A DNA stretch of 64,000 nucleotides from Bacteroidia bacterium. GTDB lineage: Bacteria > Bacteroidota > Bacteroidia > SXHM01. The position numbers were made by a program, and so were the translations under genes. Positions within the stretch are counted from its first letter, which is position 1. Every line of letters starts with the position of its first letter. The notes under the pieces were generated by a model. The model was not told the DNA's origin. It ran no database searches and was given only the letters and a program-made list of their open reading frames with translations. This document shows positions 49,839 to 59,052 of the stretch, one piece after another. Location of the stretch: assembly GCA_022072225.1 (NCBI GenBank), contig JAJVIC010000009.1, positions 589,746 through 653,745 of the forward strand. Direction: 5' to 3'.

Positions 49839-50903
49839 CTAATTGATAACGCTCATAAACTTCTCTTCCCGTTTTTCCTCCGGAAAATTCTCTATAATTC
49901 GTTGGCGGGCTTTTTTAGCAAGGGTTATTTTGTCAGATTTTACTGCTTCCGCTACTAAGTTTTTCAGTTGAGCAACATCTTTCTTTTTTAGAATAAATCC
50001 CGTATCGCCAATAATATCGGGTATACCGAATACATCGGAACCAATGGGAATGCACTCGCATAACATGGCCTCGCACAATGCATTGGGAAAACCTTCGGCT
50101 ATGGATAGCTGCAAATAAAATTCGTGCCGGCTGTAATAATTAATAAGTTCTGTGTGGGGAACGGGCGGCAGCAGTGTAATGTTTTCAGGTAGTTGTAAAT
50201 GGTTAAGTTCATCCTTTACGCCAAGCAACGTAAAGTTATAGTCAGGGCAATGTTTGGCTAACTCAATAATCAAATCAATGCCCTTTCTGAAAAATGTAGA
50301 GCCTTTTGCATTAACGGCAACGGTGAGAAAACTGTTTTTGTCCCGATAGCTATCGGGATTTGACTTTTTACTCTTAAAAAACTTAGTGCTATCATACCCG
50401 TAATTAATTTCCGTAAACGGTGTTTCCACATTTTTGCAGAAGGCTTTATAGCCTTGTTGCAAGTAATCTGAATCAGAATACGTGTAATTACTCAACACCA
50501 TGCTTTTGTGTACCGGCATTACATGTGTTGCATTGCTGATGCTGAAACAGGTAGCCATCGACATCAGTTTTTTATTGTGGTTTCCGTAGTTGATAGAAGG
50601 AAACGAATAGCACTCGGTCCCGCATAAAATAAGGTAACAGGGTTTGCCGGTCAGTTTGCCAAACAGAGTGGGTAACACGGTGTGATAATCTGCAAATTCG
50701 CATACAATGGCTTTGCTCTTCCATATATGAACCAGCAGAAAAATAAACTCTTTTAGTAATTCAAGCGGAGTTAAGAATTTCTTGGTCGGGTTAAACGAAA
50801 ACGAAATCACTTTAAAATTCCGCGCAAGCAACTCACGGTCTTTTAATACAAATGACGAAGGGGTTTTGTAGATGAAGAGCAGTTTTGGTTTTGTTACGCT
50901 CAA
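49839..50903 (-). CDS. Glycosyltransferase, GT4 family
   Basis: 354 residues. YLILCGTECYSFPSINYG, the VNAKGSTFFRKGIDLIIELAK hinge and the nucleotide-sugar block LQLSIAEGFPNALCEAMLCECIPIG mark a GT4 enzyme. No signal peptide. A perfect 18-bp palindrome (50341-50358) lies in the coding sequence and gives the residues NPDSYRD. The gene is one base downstream of the methyltransferase gene, suggesting a shared glycan substrate. Confidence 0.88.
   Translation of the reverse strand: MSVTKPKLLFIYKTPSSFVLKDRELLARNFKVISFSFNPTKKFLTPLELLKEFIFLLVHIWKSKAIVCEFADYHTVLPTLFGKLTGKPCYLILCGTECYSFPSINYGNHNKKLMSMATCFSISNATHVMPVHKSMVLSNYTYSDSDYLQQGYKAFCKNVETPFTEINYGYDSTKFFKSKKSNPDSYRDKNSFLTVAVNAKGSTFFRKGIDLIIELAKHCPDYNFTLLGVKDELNHLQLPENITLLPPVPHTELINYYSRHEFYLQLSIAEGFPNALCEAMLCECIPIGSDVFGIPDIIGDTGFILKKKDVAQLKNLVAEAVKSDKITLAKKARQRIIENFPEEKREEKFMSVIN
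50341..50358. repeat. 18-bp perfect palindrome within a glycosyltransferase gene
   Basis: TCCCGATAGCTATCGGGA reads the same on both strands and keeps the frame open. Confidence 0.9.
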
Positions 50904-50904
50904 C

Positions 50905-51600
50905 TTACAGTAATCTTGTTTTCAGGCTTTCAATACTATTTTCAATCACCGACATTTTATGAAAATCCTCTACCGCCTTGTAAGGCTTTAACAATATCCA
51001 CTGATAGTCGGCCTCTTTGTGGCGGATGCAATAATTCTCCAGGCGTTCAAGGTAAAAGCCGTTGGGGTAAACGCTGTTCAGCAAATCGTTGGTATAAATG
51101 GGCTGGTCAATAATCTGCAAACCCTCAGGGTGTTTTTTGTGCAACCATTCCTGATAAAAAGGAGTGGGAGTATTGATGGCAACTGTGCCATCCATGCTGA
51201 TGTTTTGTTTTATAACACGAAAGAGGTCCTTGTGATTTTCAACCGGTATATGCTCAATCACATCAGGTAATACCACAAAGTCGAACGTAACATCGTGCTT
51301 AAAATCCGTCATGTCCGAAACCGTGAACTGAATGTTCCCGCGTTTGCGGTGTATTTTTTTTGCCAGTTCAATGCCCTCGGGGCTTATATCGCAGGCTACT
51401 ACCATGCCGTTGCTCAGGTAATCGGACATCAATCCGGTAACCTGCCCAACCCCGCAACCAATTTCTAATACCCGGTGATTTTTCTGCAAGCCTGCTGCTA
51501 TTAATTTTTTTAGAATCAACCGGTGTCTGCGGTTTAAACCGAGCTTGGTATATTCCTCAGAAAAGTTGTTGTAAAAGCCTTCTATGTCTTTCTTTTCCAT
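50905..51600 (-). CDS. Class I SAM-dependent methyltransferase
   Basis: 231 residues from the ATG at 51600 (a TTG at 51612 adds four residues). Motif I VLEIGCGVGQVTG, acidic ACDISPEG, motif FDFVVLPDVIEHIP and post-motif GTVAINTPTP define the fold. The second half (WLHKKHPEGLQIIDQPIYTND) resembles methyltransferases found in glycan and lipid loci. Lies one base before the glycosyltransferase gene in the same direction. The substrate is unknown. Confidence 0.9.
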   Translation of the reverse strand: MEKKDIEGFYNNFSEEYTKLGLNRRHRLILKKLIAAGLQKNHRVLEIGCGVGQVTGLMSDYLSNGMVVACDISPEGIELAKKIHRKRGNIQFTVSDMTDFKHDVTFDFVVLPDVIEHIPVENHKDLFRVIKQNISMDGTVAINTPTPFYQEWLHKKHPEGLQIIDQPIYTNDLLNSVYPNGFYLERLENYCIRHKEADYQWILLKPYKAVEDFHKMSVIENSIESLKTRLL

Positions 51601-51632
51601 TTGAGCCGGCAAAAGTAGGCTAATTTCTAATA

Positions 51633-53000
51633 TTAAGTCACCGGCAGCTTCACCGTAAACACACTTCCTTTTTTTACAGTTGAATCAACAGCGATACTGC
51701 CCCCGTGCAGGCGCACAATTTTATCAACTAATGAAAGGCCTATGCCATGACCTTTGCGGTCAATAACATTTTTACCGCGGTAAAACGGTTCAAATATATT
51801 TTTCAAATCATCAGCGGGAATACCCACCCCTTTATCGCTGAAACGGATAACAATGTTTTCTTTTTCAGCACCAATATCAACTAAGCAACTGTGGTCGGGT
51901 GAATATTTGCAGCCGTTTTCCATCAGGTTGAAAAAGGCAATTTTCAGCAAGCGCTCGTTGCCCTGGAAAAGCAGGCTGTCGTCATTTTCAATACTGGTTT
52001 CAAACGAAATGTTGATGTTGTATTCCGGAGTACTTTGCAAGAGTTCTTCGCGTGTTTCCAGCAGCAGCTCATCAATGCGTATTTCGTTTTTCGGGTCAAT
52101 TAATCCAACACCGCTAACCTGCGCCAGCGAAAGCAAACGGTTTGAAATAATGGTAAGGTGCTTAATGTCTTCCAGCAATGATTCAAGCGTTTCTATGTAT
52201 TCTTTTTTATCGCGCGGTTTCATCAGCGCTACTTCCAGTTGCCCGCGAATAACCGAAAGAGGGTTGCGCAGCTCATGCGAGGCATTGCCCACAAAGGCTC
52301 GCTGAGCGTTAAAAGCCGCTTCAATCCGTTCCAGCATTTTGTTAAATGTTTTGGCAAGTAGAGCAATTTCATCTTGCCCGTTGCCTTCGCCAACCCGCGC
52401 ATTCAGGTTGTTTACCGATATGCTGTCCACCTCCCGTACCACTTTTGAAATAGGTTCCAATGCCCTACCCGAATAAATCCATCCGCTGAAATAAACAGCA
52501 GCAATGCTGATGAGAAAAACAACTAATAATACAATGCTTAGAAATTTAAGTTTGCGCAGCCCGTAAATATCAATGGCGGCAGCTACTATAATGTAGTTAT
52601 TGTTGTTGTAATTATAACTAAGCCCCAACATTTCAAAATCATTCTGTTTCAGATGTACCTCTTTTTGCAGGCGAATGCTTGTGATTAATTCCTTTGATAC
52701 TTTTATTTTTTTCTCATCATCCGTGTTGTAAATTTCTTTTCCCGATGAATCGAAAATAATTACTTTTTCCTGCGGCAAAACACCGCGCAGGTTTTTATCA
52801 ATCAGCTTCAGTAAAGCTGCATCCACATCGTTTTCATCAACTAATAATTTTGCGGTGGCAATTGCTTTTTCGTTCAGTCTGATGTAAAAATCGCGTTCGC
52901 GAAATTCTGCAAACAGAACAAAAATAGTGAGGGTTGCCAGTAGTAAAACCGATGCAACAATGCCTACAAACTGATAAGTAAGTTTATTACGTATTTGCAT
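51633..53000 (-). CDS. HAMP-containing sensor histidine kinase
   Basis: 455 residues. Helix 1 about 11-31, an extracytoplasmic domain of about 120 residues, helix 2 about 153-176, HAMP domain to about 230, H-box FVGNASHELRNPLSVI with His242, N-box NLMENGCKYSPD, G1 FSDKGVGIP and G2 GHGIGLSLV. Classic OmpR-partner kinase. Its start overlaps the end of the response-regulator gene by 14 bases. The signal is unknown; metal or envelope stress kinases of this shape are common. Confidence 0.93.
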   Translation of the reverse strand: MQIRNKLTYQFVGIVASVLLLATLTIFVLFAEFRERDFYIRLNEKAIATAKLLVDENDVDAALLKLIDKNLRGVLPQEKVIIFDSSGKEIYNTDDEKKIKVSKELITSIRLQKEVHLKQNDFEMLGLSYNYNNNNYIIVAAAIDIYGLRKLKFLSIVLLVVFLISIAAVYFSGWIYSGRALEPISKVVREVDSISVNNLNARVGEGNGQDEIALLAKTFNKMLERIEAAFNAQRAFVGNASHELRNPLSVIRGQLEVALMKPRDKKEYIETLESLLEDIKHLTIISNRLLSLAQVSGVGLIDPKNEIRIDELLLETREELLQSTPEYNINISFETSIENDDSLLFQGNERLLKIAFFNLMENGCKYSPDHSCLVDIGAEKENIVIRFSDKGVGIPADDLKNIFEPFYRGKNVIDRKGHGIGLSLVDKIVRLHGGSIAVDSTVKKGSVFTVKLPVT

Positions 53001-53673
53001 CAGGTTCGCGGAAAATATAACCCATGCCTATTTGTGTGTGAATAAATTTGGTGGCGTAATCTTTGTCAATTTTTTTGCGCAAAAAATTCACATAAACATC
53101 AATAACGTTAGTGCCGGTGTCAAACTGCACATCCCATACCGATTTTGCAATATCCTGACGGCTAACAACGCGTCCTTTGTTTCTGATTAAATATTCCAGC
53201 AACTGATATTCTTTAGTAGTAAGGCTTATTTTTTTGCCTCCGCGCGAAACGGTTTTATCATCTAAGTTTAATTCCAAATCGCCAACAACTAATTTGCTGG
53301 TGGGTTGCATCATGTTGTTTTTGCGCTTTGCAAGGGCGTTAATACGTGCCACTAGTTCGGCAAACTCAAAAGGTTTAACCAGATAATCATCAGCACCCAT
53401 GTCAAATCCGGTTACTTTATCGGCAGTGCTGCCCAGTGCGGTAAGCATAAGAATAGGAACATTGGAGGTCTTGCGTATTTCTTTTGCAAGTTCCAGTCCG
53501 TTGATATAGGGTATAATGATGTCAAGAATAATAACATCGTGCTCCCCTTTCAACGCAAGTCGTTTACCCATTTGACCGTCATAAGCAACATCAACCTGAT
53601 GCTGCTGTTCTTCCAGTCCTTGTTTTAAAAATGCTGCAGCCTTCGGCTCGTCTTCTATCACTAAAATCTTCAT
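52987..53673 (-). CDS. OmpR-family response regulator
   Basis: 228 residues. Receiver with Asp51 in IILDIIIPYINGLE, Thr in LMLTALG and Lys in DYLVKPFEF; winged-helix DNA-binding domain from about 130 (LTTKEYQLLEYLIRNKGRVVSRQDIAKSVW, NVIDVYVNFLRKKID). The gene is first in a two-gene operon with the overlapping kinase. Confidence 0.95.
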   Translation of the reverse strand: MKILVIEDEPKAAAFLKQGLEEQQHQVDVAYDGQMGKRLALKGEHDVIILDIIIPYINGLELAKEIRKTSNVPILMLTALGSTADKVTGFDMGADDYLVKPFEFAELVARINALAKRKNNMMQPTSKLVVGDLELNLDDKTVSRGGKKISLTTKEYQLLEYLIRNKGRVVSRQDIAKSVWDVQFDTGTNVIDVYVNFLRKKIDKDYATKFIHTQIGMGYIFREPDANT

Positions 53674-53755
53674 GGTCTTATTGAATAGTGGTTTGTAAAA
53701 TCCGTGCGAATTTCGGAAAACATAATTAAAGATAGATTAAATGTTTTTTACATCC

Positions 53756-53763
53756 TATCTTTG
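53756..53763 (+). promoter_or_regulatory. -7 promoter element of the flippase gene
   Basis: TATCTTTG matches TAnnTTTG, 17 bases before the TTG start at 53781. The short distance supports that start. Confidence 0.5.
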
Positions 53764-53780
53764 TCGAAAATAAAACCACA

Positions 53781-55271
53781 TTGGGCGAAATAAAAAGGCA
53801 GGGAATTCAAAATACGGTGATTGTAAACATTGCTACAGTTATCGGTTTTGCAAGCACACTTATTATTCAGCCCTATTTTTTAAAGCCTGAAGAAATAGGG
53901 CTTACCCGAACACTTTATTCGCTTTCAACACTCATTGCTTCGCTTGTTCCCCTTGGCATGTCAAATGCGGTGTATAAATTTTTTCCGCAGTTTCGCGATA
54001 AGGAAAACAGGCATTTCGGGTTCTTTACATTTATGAACCTCTATGTAGTTGCCGGTTTTGTTTTAGTTGCCTTGCTGGTCTGTTTTTTTCGCGAAAAGAT
54101 TATTGAAGCATACGCAGTAAAATCACCTCTTATCAGCGAGTTTTTCGATTATATTTTTCCGTTCTCGTTTTTTCTGGCCTTTATTTCGGTGTTCAGTATA
54201 TACAGTGCTTCGCTTTTTAAATCATCGGTTCCTGCTTTTTTTACCGAGATAACTACCAAGCTTTTCCCCGTTGCAGTCATCTCAGTTTACTATCTCGGCT
54301 GGATTGACATTCGTGCATTTGTAATGCTCTATGTGTTGTGTTTCGGACTTATTTTTCTGCTTTTGCTTGTCTATATTTTTACAATTGACAAGCCTTTGGC
54401 ATCAGTAAACCGCCATAAGTTCAACAACGCAAAGGTGAAAGAGATTCTGATTTATTCAGGTAGTTTTTCTTTTGCTGCGCTGGCTTCGCTTGGGTTGAAG
54501 AATTTAGATATTGTGCTCATTGGTATGTATGTTCCTCTTGCGCTGGCCGGGGTTTATGCTACGGTAGCCATTATTCCTGCGGTAATAGAAATACCGCTTC
54601 ACGCGCTTGAAAAAATTGCTGCTGCTAAAATTTCAGATGCCTTTACGCACAGCAGAATTGATGAGGTAAAAAATATCTATTACCGTGCTTCAAAATATCT
54701 TTTTCTTGCCGGAGGTTTATTGTTTTTAGGTGTAAATCTGAACATACATAAATTGCTTTGGCTGCTCCCGCAGGAAAAAGGTTTCCGATTGGGCGAAAAT
54801 GTTGTTCATATCATTACTTTCGGAGCGTTGTTTAACATGGCAACAAGCGTAAATAATCCTATTCTTTACAATTCACAGTATTACAGCTATGGTTTAGGAA
54901 TGTTGGTTTTTCTTACCGTAGTATCGTATGTAAACTACAGTGTTTTTATTCCCTTGTGGGGTATGGAAGGAGCAGCTTTTGCAACAGCACTTTCAAGTAT
55001 TTTGTACAATTTTCTTAAGTTTTTCTTTATTTGGCGCAAAATGGGAATGCAACCCTTTGATTTTTCATCACTGAAAATTGCGCTGCTGATTGCTGCTTGC
55101 AGTCTTCTTTATTTTGTAAACATAGATTTAGGCGCTGCTACACTTGAAATTGCAGTAATGTCGTTATTGATTACCGCTGTGTATGTAACAGGTGTTTATT
55201 ATCTGAAAATAGTGCCTGAGTTGTTTCAGGTAAAACATATTTCCGACATAAAAAAGCGACTCGGTTTTTAA
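53781..55271 (+). CDS. Polysaccharide flippase (MOP/Wzx-like)
   Basis: 496 residues with about fourteen membrane helices. The N-terminal pattern GEIKRQGIQNTVIVNIATVIGFAST and YFLKPEEIGLTRTLYSLSTLIASLVPLGM is typical of oligosaccharide flippases. Start is TTG; the nearest ATG would remove the first conserved helix. It probably moves lipid-linked glycans across the inner membrane. The stop codon lies inside the terminator hairpin. Confidence 0.9.
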   Translation: MGEIKRQGIQNTVIVNIATVIGFASTLIIQPYFLKPEEIGLTRTLYSLSTLIASLVPLGMSNAVYKFFPQFRDKENRHFGFFTFMNLYVVAGFVLVALLVCFFREKIIEAYAVKSPLISEFFDYIFPFSFFLAFISVFSIYSASLFKSSVPAFFTEITTKLFPVAVISVYYLGWIDIRAFVMLYVLCFGLIFLLLLVYIFTIDKPLASVNRHKFNNAKVKEILIYSGSFSFAALASLGLKNLDIVLIGMYVPLALAGVYATVAIIPAVIEIPLHALEKIAAAKISDAFTHSRIDEVKNIYYRASKYLFLAGGLLFLGVNLNIHKLLWLLPQEKGFRLGENVVHIITFGALFNMATSVNNPILYNSQYYSYGLGMLVFLTVVSYVNYSVFIPLWGMEGAAFATALSSILYNFLKFFFIWRKMGMQPFDFSSLKIALLIAACSLLYFVNIDLGAATLEIAVMSLLITAVYVTGVYYLKIVPELFQVKHISDIKKRLGF

Positions 55272-55287
55272 ACCAAGCCGCTTTTTT
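55250..55287. terminator. Bidirectional terminator overlapping the flippase stop
   Basis: Arms 55250-55267 and 55270-55287 pair in 16 of 18 positions (AAAAAAGCGACTCGGTTT against AAACCAAGCCGCTTTTTT), ending in a T run on each strand. Confidence 0.85.
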
Positions 55288-55309
55288 CTATTACAGTGGT
55301 GAGGCTTTC

Positions 55310-55735
55310 TTATTCTTTATAGGGTAGCCAGGTTTGTGTTCTGTAAATAAACAAAACATAACCGCGCACTTTCAGGTTTCCGCCTTCGAGCCATAATTTG
55401 CAATCATACACTGTTCCTTTTTTGGGGTCCATGATGGTTCCGTCTTCCCATTCTTTTCCGTCCTGTTTCATATCGCGGATAATTTCCATACCGATTACTT
55501 TTTTGCCTTTGCGGTCGTCTTCACATTTATCGCATACAGGGTCCTGCTCTTCGCCCGGGTCACGGAATAGCTTGATGATTTTTCCATAAACCTTCCCGTT
55601 TTTTTCAAAAATTTCAACTACCGATTTTGGTTTCCCTGTTTCGTCATCAATGGTTTTCCATTTGCCTACAATGCTTTGTGCCGGCACGGTTGCCGCGCTG
55701 ATAAAGAGAATGATTAAGATGCTGAGTTGTTTCAT
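55310..55735 (-). CDS. DUF2147 secreted protein
   Basis: 141 residues. Signal peptide ending PAQS, then the DUF2147 pattern: IVGKWKTIDDETGKPKSVVEI, GKVYGKIIKLF, a CDKC pair, and DPKKGTVYDCKLWLEGGNLKVRGY. A small lipocalin-like beta barrel of unknown role, common in Bacteroidota and Proteobacteria. It has its own -7 box. Confidence 0.9.
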   Translation of the reverse strand: MKQLSILIILFISAATVPAQSIVGKWKTIDDETGKPKSVVEIFEKNGKVYGKIIKLFRDPGEEQDPVCDKCEDDRKGKKVIGMEIIRDMKQDGKEWEDGTIMDPKKGTVYDCKLWLEGGNLKVRGYVLFIYRTQTWLPYKE

Positions 55736-55767
55736 AGATAGATTGTTTGTTTTAGTTACTTGGTTTG

Positions 55768-55775
55768 CAAATTTA
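55768..55775 (-). promoter_or_regulatory. -7 promoter element of the DUF2147 gene
   Basis: The minus strand reads TAAATTTG, matching TAnnTTTG, 32 bases before the start at 55735. It overlaps the stop of the M1 gene. Confidence 0.45.
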
Positions 55776-58700
55776 AAAAGCTCTGTTAATTCCCAATACC
55801 CATCTGAATTTTAAATAATCAGGTTCAACAGCAGGGGTACGATTTAAAAAGAATGGCATATCAAATCTGATGGTAAGTGGTTTTGCCATTTGCAAGGCTC
55901 CCCATTTTTTAATTACAAGAGCCGTGCCAAGACCTGCATCCATTCGGAAGTCGGCAAAACGGAGTTTATTGCCTTGTTGATCTGAGTTGATAATGCCTGC
56001 ATCGGCAAAGAGATAGGTTTTTATTTGCAGTGTGTTCATCACCAGTTTTGGACGAATTTTTAGCCAGCGGTCAAATTCAATTTCCAGATTTAAGGCTGCT
56101 CCCGACATGCCGCGATAGATCATTGTAAGGTCTCCGTTGTTTTTCATGTAAGGAGTAAGGTAGCCCGCATAGCCTCTAAGATTTAATCCGCCTCCCTGAT
56201 GAAAATGATTAGTGGTTTCGCCATAATTTTCAGCCCAGTCAAAAGGAATAAATCCGCGCGAGCGGGTGTATTTATTATCCATCATTTCTTCAGGATTTGC
56301 ACCTGCCAGATACAAAGCCGATTCAGGAGCAACCTTTCTTCCTGTGCCATACTGCGCGAAGAAACGGGTATTGATTCCAAACTTGCTGAGTGAAAATTTG
56401 TTTACCACATTCAGCGAAACTTTGGTGAAACTGTATGCACTTCCCGGAGCAGGTGCTTTCATTTCAAGGTTCATATTGCCGCCTCCGTTGTTGTAACTGA
56501 AATTTCTTTTTATGCCGAAAGCAAAGGTGTTGTTGAGTTTTCCTATGCCCCATTCATCCGGGTAGAGCAGGTAAACTTTGTCGTTTTGTTCGGGCCGCAC
56601 CATGGTTTTAAACTGAAAGTAGAAAAGGTTTTTCTGATTCTTGTCCCACTTTTCAGTGCCGAGCGAGAAGCCGTACATTCCATCCAAAGCCTTTGCCTGC
56701 AAGGTAAACCAGGCATTGTTGCCAATTTTACTGAATGGTGTTTTATAATTGAAAATAAACGACACTACATCAAACTTGTTCAGTGCAACCGTAGAATCAA
56801 ATTTTGCCTGAGCCAAACCCGTGTTAAACCAAACATTGGTGCTGAACTGATGACGATAATTTGCGTGACTTCCATTGAGGTGAAAACCGATTTTAAATCC
56901 GTCATAACCGTTGTACCACAGGTCAGGACGGGCTTTCAGTTCGTAGCTTTTCCAGTCGGGAGTGTTGTAAACCTGCGAGTCGAATGAGAAATCAACCGGC
57001 ACTTTTTTGCTGTTGTCAAGCATATTGATGTCGGCCAGTCTGTTGCTTGGGTCAATAATAATGTTTCGGATTCCTTCGGGAACAATTACGCTGGTTTCGT
57101 AAGTTGGATTTAGTTTTTCCCAGCCAAGCCATTTAGGTAAAACAGTTGCATTGGTGTTTTTTACAAACCAGTTATTAGGTATGTGAAAATTCTGAATGAC
57201 ACTGTCTTTTGAAACAACCTGAAAGTCAATTGGTATCTGCATTTTTCCGTTCCGTTCGAAGGTGATGATGTATTCGTTTTCTTTTTCACCACGTTTCACT
57301 GATTTAATTCCATAGTCAATACTTTTGGTGGTTTCAAGCCATTGATCGAAGAACCAGTTTAGATCCACTTTTGTGTATTGAATAATGGAGCTGCGGAAAT
57401 CTTCCATGTAAGGGTGTGCAATTTTCCATTGGCTGAAATAATGCTGCATTGCTTTCAAAAAAAGTTCATCACCCAAAACGTATTGTAAATTATACAACAT
57501 GGTGGCTGTTTTGTAATACACATGACGATAGCCGCCACCATGACCAAGGGCAGTTTCAAAATGGTCGCTGTGTGTGTTCAGCGGTTTGTCTTCGCCTTTC
57601 ATGGCATCAAACATATAGCCGTTGTAAACTTCTGTATTGATTGTTTCTTCTGCTTTTTTGAAGCGTTTTATGTACTTTGATTTTGGCGGAGTTTTTAGTT
57701 CATAGTCGCCATCAATTTTGCGGACAGCCCATGCCGTGAGAAATTGCGTAAAACCCTCATCCAGCGCAGCGCGGTAGGTTTCATTGCTGCCTACCTGCCC
57801 GAAAAACCAGTTATGCCCGATTTCGTGCGCCAGCAAATCATGATAATCGGGATCTTGTCCGCCATCGAGCGTAAGCATGGGATATTCCATTCCATCACGT
57901 GCATCGGCTACTACCATTTTATGATAGACATACATGCCTATATCTTCCGAAAAAACCTGGATACACTTTGCAGCATATTCGGCAGCATTCTGCCAGCGCG
58001 AGGCGTGTGGTTCCTGAACCATTGCTACACACGTAACACCGTTCCACTCGTATTCGCCAATTCTAAAGGTTGGGTCGGCAGTAAAGGCAAAATCGTGAAC
58101 ATTTTCTGCGTGGTATTTCCATGTTTTTTTCAGTGTGCTGTCATAAGGCACAACAATAGATGGTTTTTCGTCCCAGGGTTTGTCTTTGAAATTAGTGATG
58201 TCTAATTTCTTGCGCAGTTCTTCTGGCAGCACTTCATCACGATTGAGTAAATTTCCGGTGGCTTCAACAATGTAGTTGTTGGCGAAAGTGAGTTCTACAT
58301 CAAAGCAACCGAAATCGCCATAAAATTCTTTGCCGAGGTGCTGGTCGGTATCCCATCCAAATTTGCGATCATAAACAGAAATGCGCGGATACCAGTGTAC
58401 ACCATCAAAATGTTTATATCCGTAAGCATTGAAAAGTTTCATTCTTCGTCTCATACTTCCAACATCAAAAAAAGTGTGAAAATCAATGTTGAATGTAATG
58501 TTGCCTCCGGGCAGCAATGGCTCATTAAGGTATACTTTTAATATGGTATTGTCTAATTCGGTTTTTAATTCTTGTCCGTTAACTTCCATTTTATCAACTA
58601 CGGTTCCCAGTCCCATACTTTCATAAATTCCGAAACGAGATTTTACACCATTACTCCGGTGCACATTATCGTTGTATGAGCCGGGCTGAAAAGCATTCTG

Positions 58701-58979
58701 ATAAAGATGGAAATAAACAAAGTGCAGCGTGTCGGGCGAGTTGTTCCAGTAGGTGAGTTCTTCGGTGGCGCTGATAACGTGCGAACGCTCGCTGACTTCA
58801 GCTTTTATGTTGTAATAAACATCCTGCTGCCAGTAGCCCGGAAAAGGCATTTTGTTTTTCCAGTAGTTGGGATTGTCTTTGTTACGGTAGGTGTTGGGTT
58901 TGTTAAGCGGGTCGTATTTCTGAGCGAAAGCTGAAAATAGCACTAACGAAAACAAAATAATATAAATGCTTTTTTGCAT
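55773..58979 (-). CDS. M1 metallopeptidase fused to an Omp85-like outer-membrane barrel
   Basis: 1068 residues, signal peptide ending FAQ. Residues 45-600 are an M1 aminopeptidase-type domain: GMEYPML in place of the GAMEN motif, and HEIGHNWFFG (His385, Glu386, His389) with Glu408 eighteen residues later. From about 690 the sequence becomes alternating beta strands with Tyr/Phe/Trp girdles, contains LNLRGYAGY (Arg935-Tyr937) 133 residues before the end, YLFADAGIINSD, DAGLGTALVI and finishes WVLGINRAF with a terminal Phe. These are the landmarks of Omp85/TamA-type 16-stranded barrels. The peptidase would therefore be fixed to the outer membrane, probably facing outward or into the periplasm (inference). 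Confidence 0.88.
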   Translation of the reverse strand: MQKSIYIILFSLVLFSAFAQKYDPLNKPNTYRNKDNPNYWKNKMPFPGYWQQDVYYNIKAEVSERSHVISATEELTYWNNSPDTLHFVYFHLYQNAFQPGSYNDNVHRSNGVKSRFGIYESMGLGTVVDKMEVNGQELKTELDNTILKVYLNEPLLPGGNITFNIDFHTFFDVGSMRRRMKLFNAYGYKHFDGVHWYPRISVYDRKFGWDTDQHLGKEFYGDFGCFDVELTFANNYIVEATGNLLNRDEVLPEELRKKLDITNFKDKPWDEKPSIVVPYDSTLKKTWKYHAENVHDFAFTADPTFRIGEYEWNGVTCVAMVQEPHASRWQNAAEYAAKCIQVFSEDIGMYVYHKMVVADARDGMEYPMLTLDGGQDPDYHDLLAHEIGHNWFFGQVGSNETYRAALDEGFTQFLTAWAVRKIDGDYELKTPPKSKYIKRFKKAEETINTEVYNGYMFDAMKGEDKPLNTHSDHFETALGHGGGYRHVYYKTATMLYNLQYVLGDELFLKAMQHYFSQWKIAHPYMEDFRSSIIQYTKVDLNWFFDQWLETTKSIDYGIKSVKRGEKENEYIITFERNGKMQIPIDFQVVSKDSVIQNFHIPNNWFVKNTNATVLPKWLGWEKLNPTYETSVIVPEGIRNIIIDPSNRLADINMLDNSKKVPVDFSFDSQVYNTPDWKSYELKARPDLWYNGYDGFKIGFHLNGSHANYRHQFSTNVWFNTGLAQAKFDSTVALNKFDVVSFIFNYKTPFSKIGNNAWFTLQAKALDGMYGFSLGTEKWDKNQKNLFYFQFKTMVRPEQNDKVYLLYPDEWGIGKLNNTFAFGIKRNFSYNNGGGNMNLEMKAPAPGSAYSFTKVSLNVVNKFSLSKFGINTRFFAQYGTGRKVAPESALYLAGANPEEMMDNKYTRSRGFIPFDWAENYGETTNHFHQGGGLNLRGYAGYLTPYMKNNGDLTMIYRGMSGAALNLEIEFDRWLKIRPKLVMNTLQIKTYLFADAGIINSDQQGNKLRFADFRMDAGLGTALVIKKWGALQMAKPLTIRFDMPFFLNRTPAVEPDYLKFRWVLGINRAF

Positions 58980-59052
58980 ATAGATTCTGAAAATTTGCGC
59001 AAGATAAGAAACAGGAACAAAATATTTTCAGAGCTACACCCTGAAGAAACAG

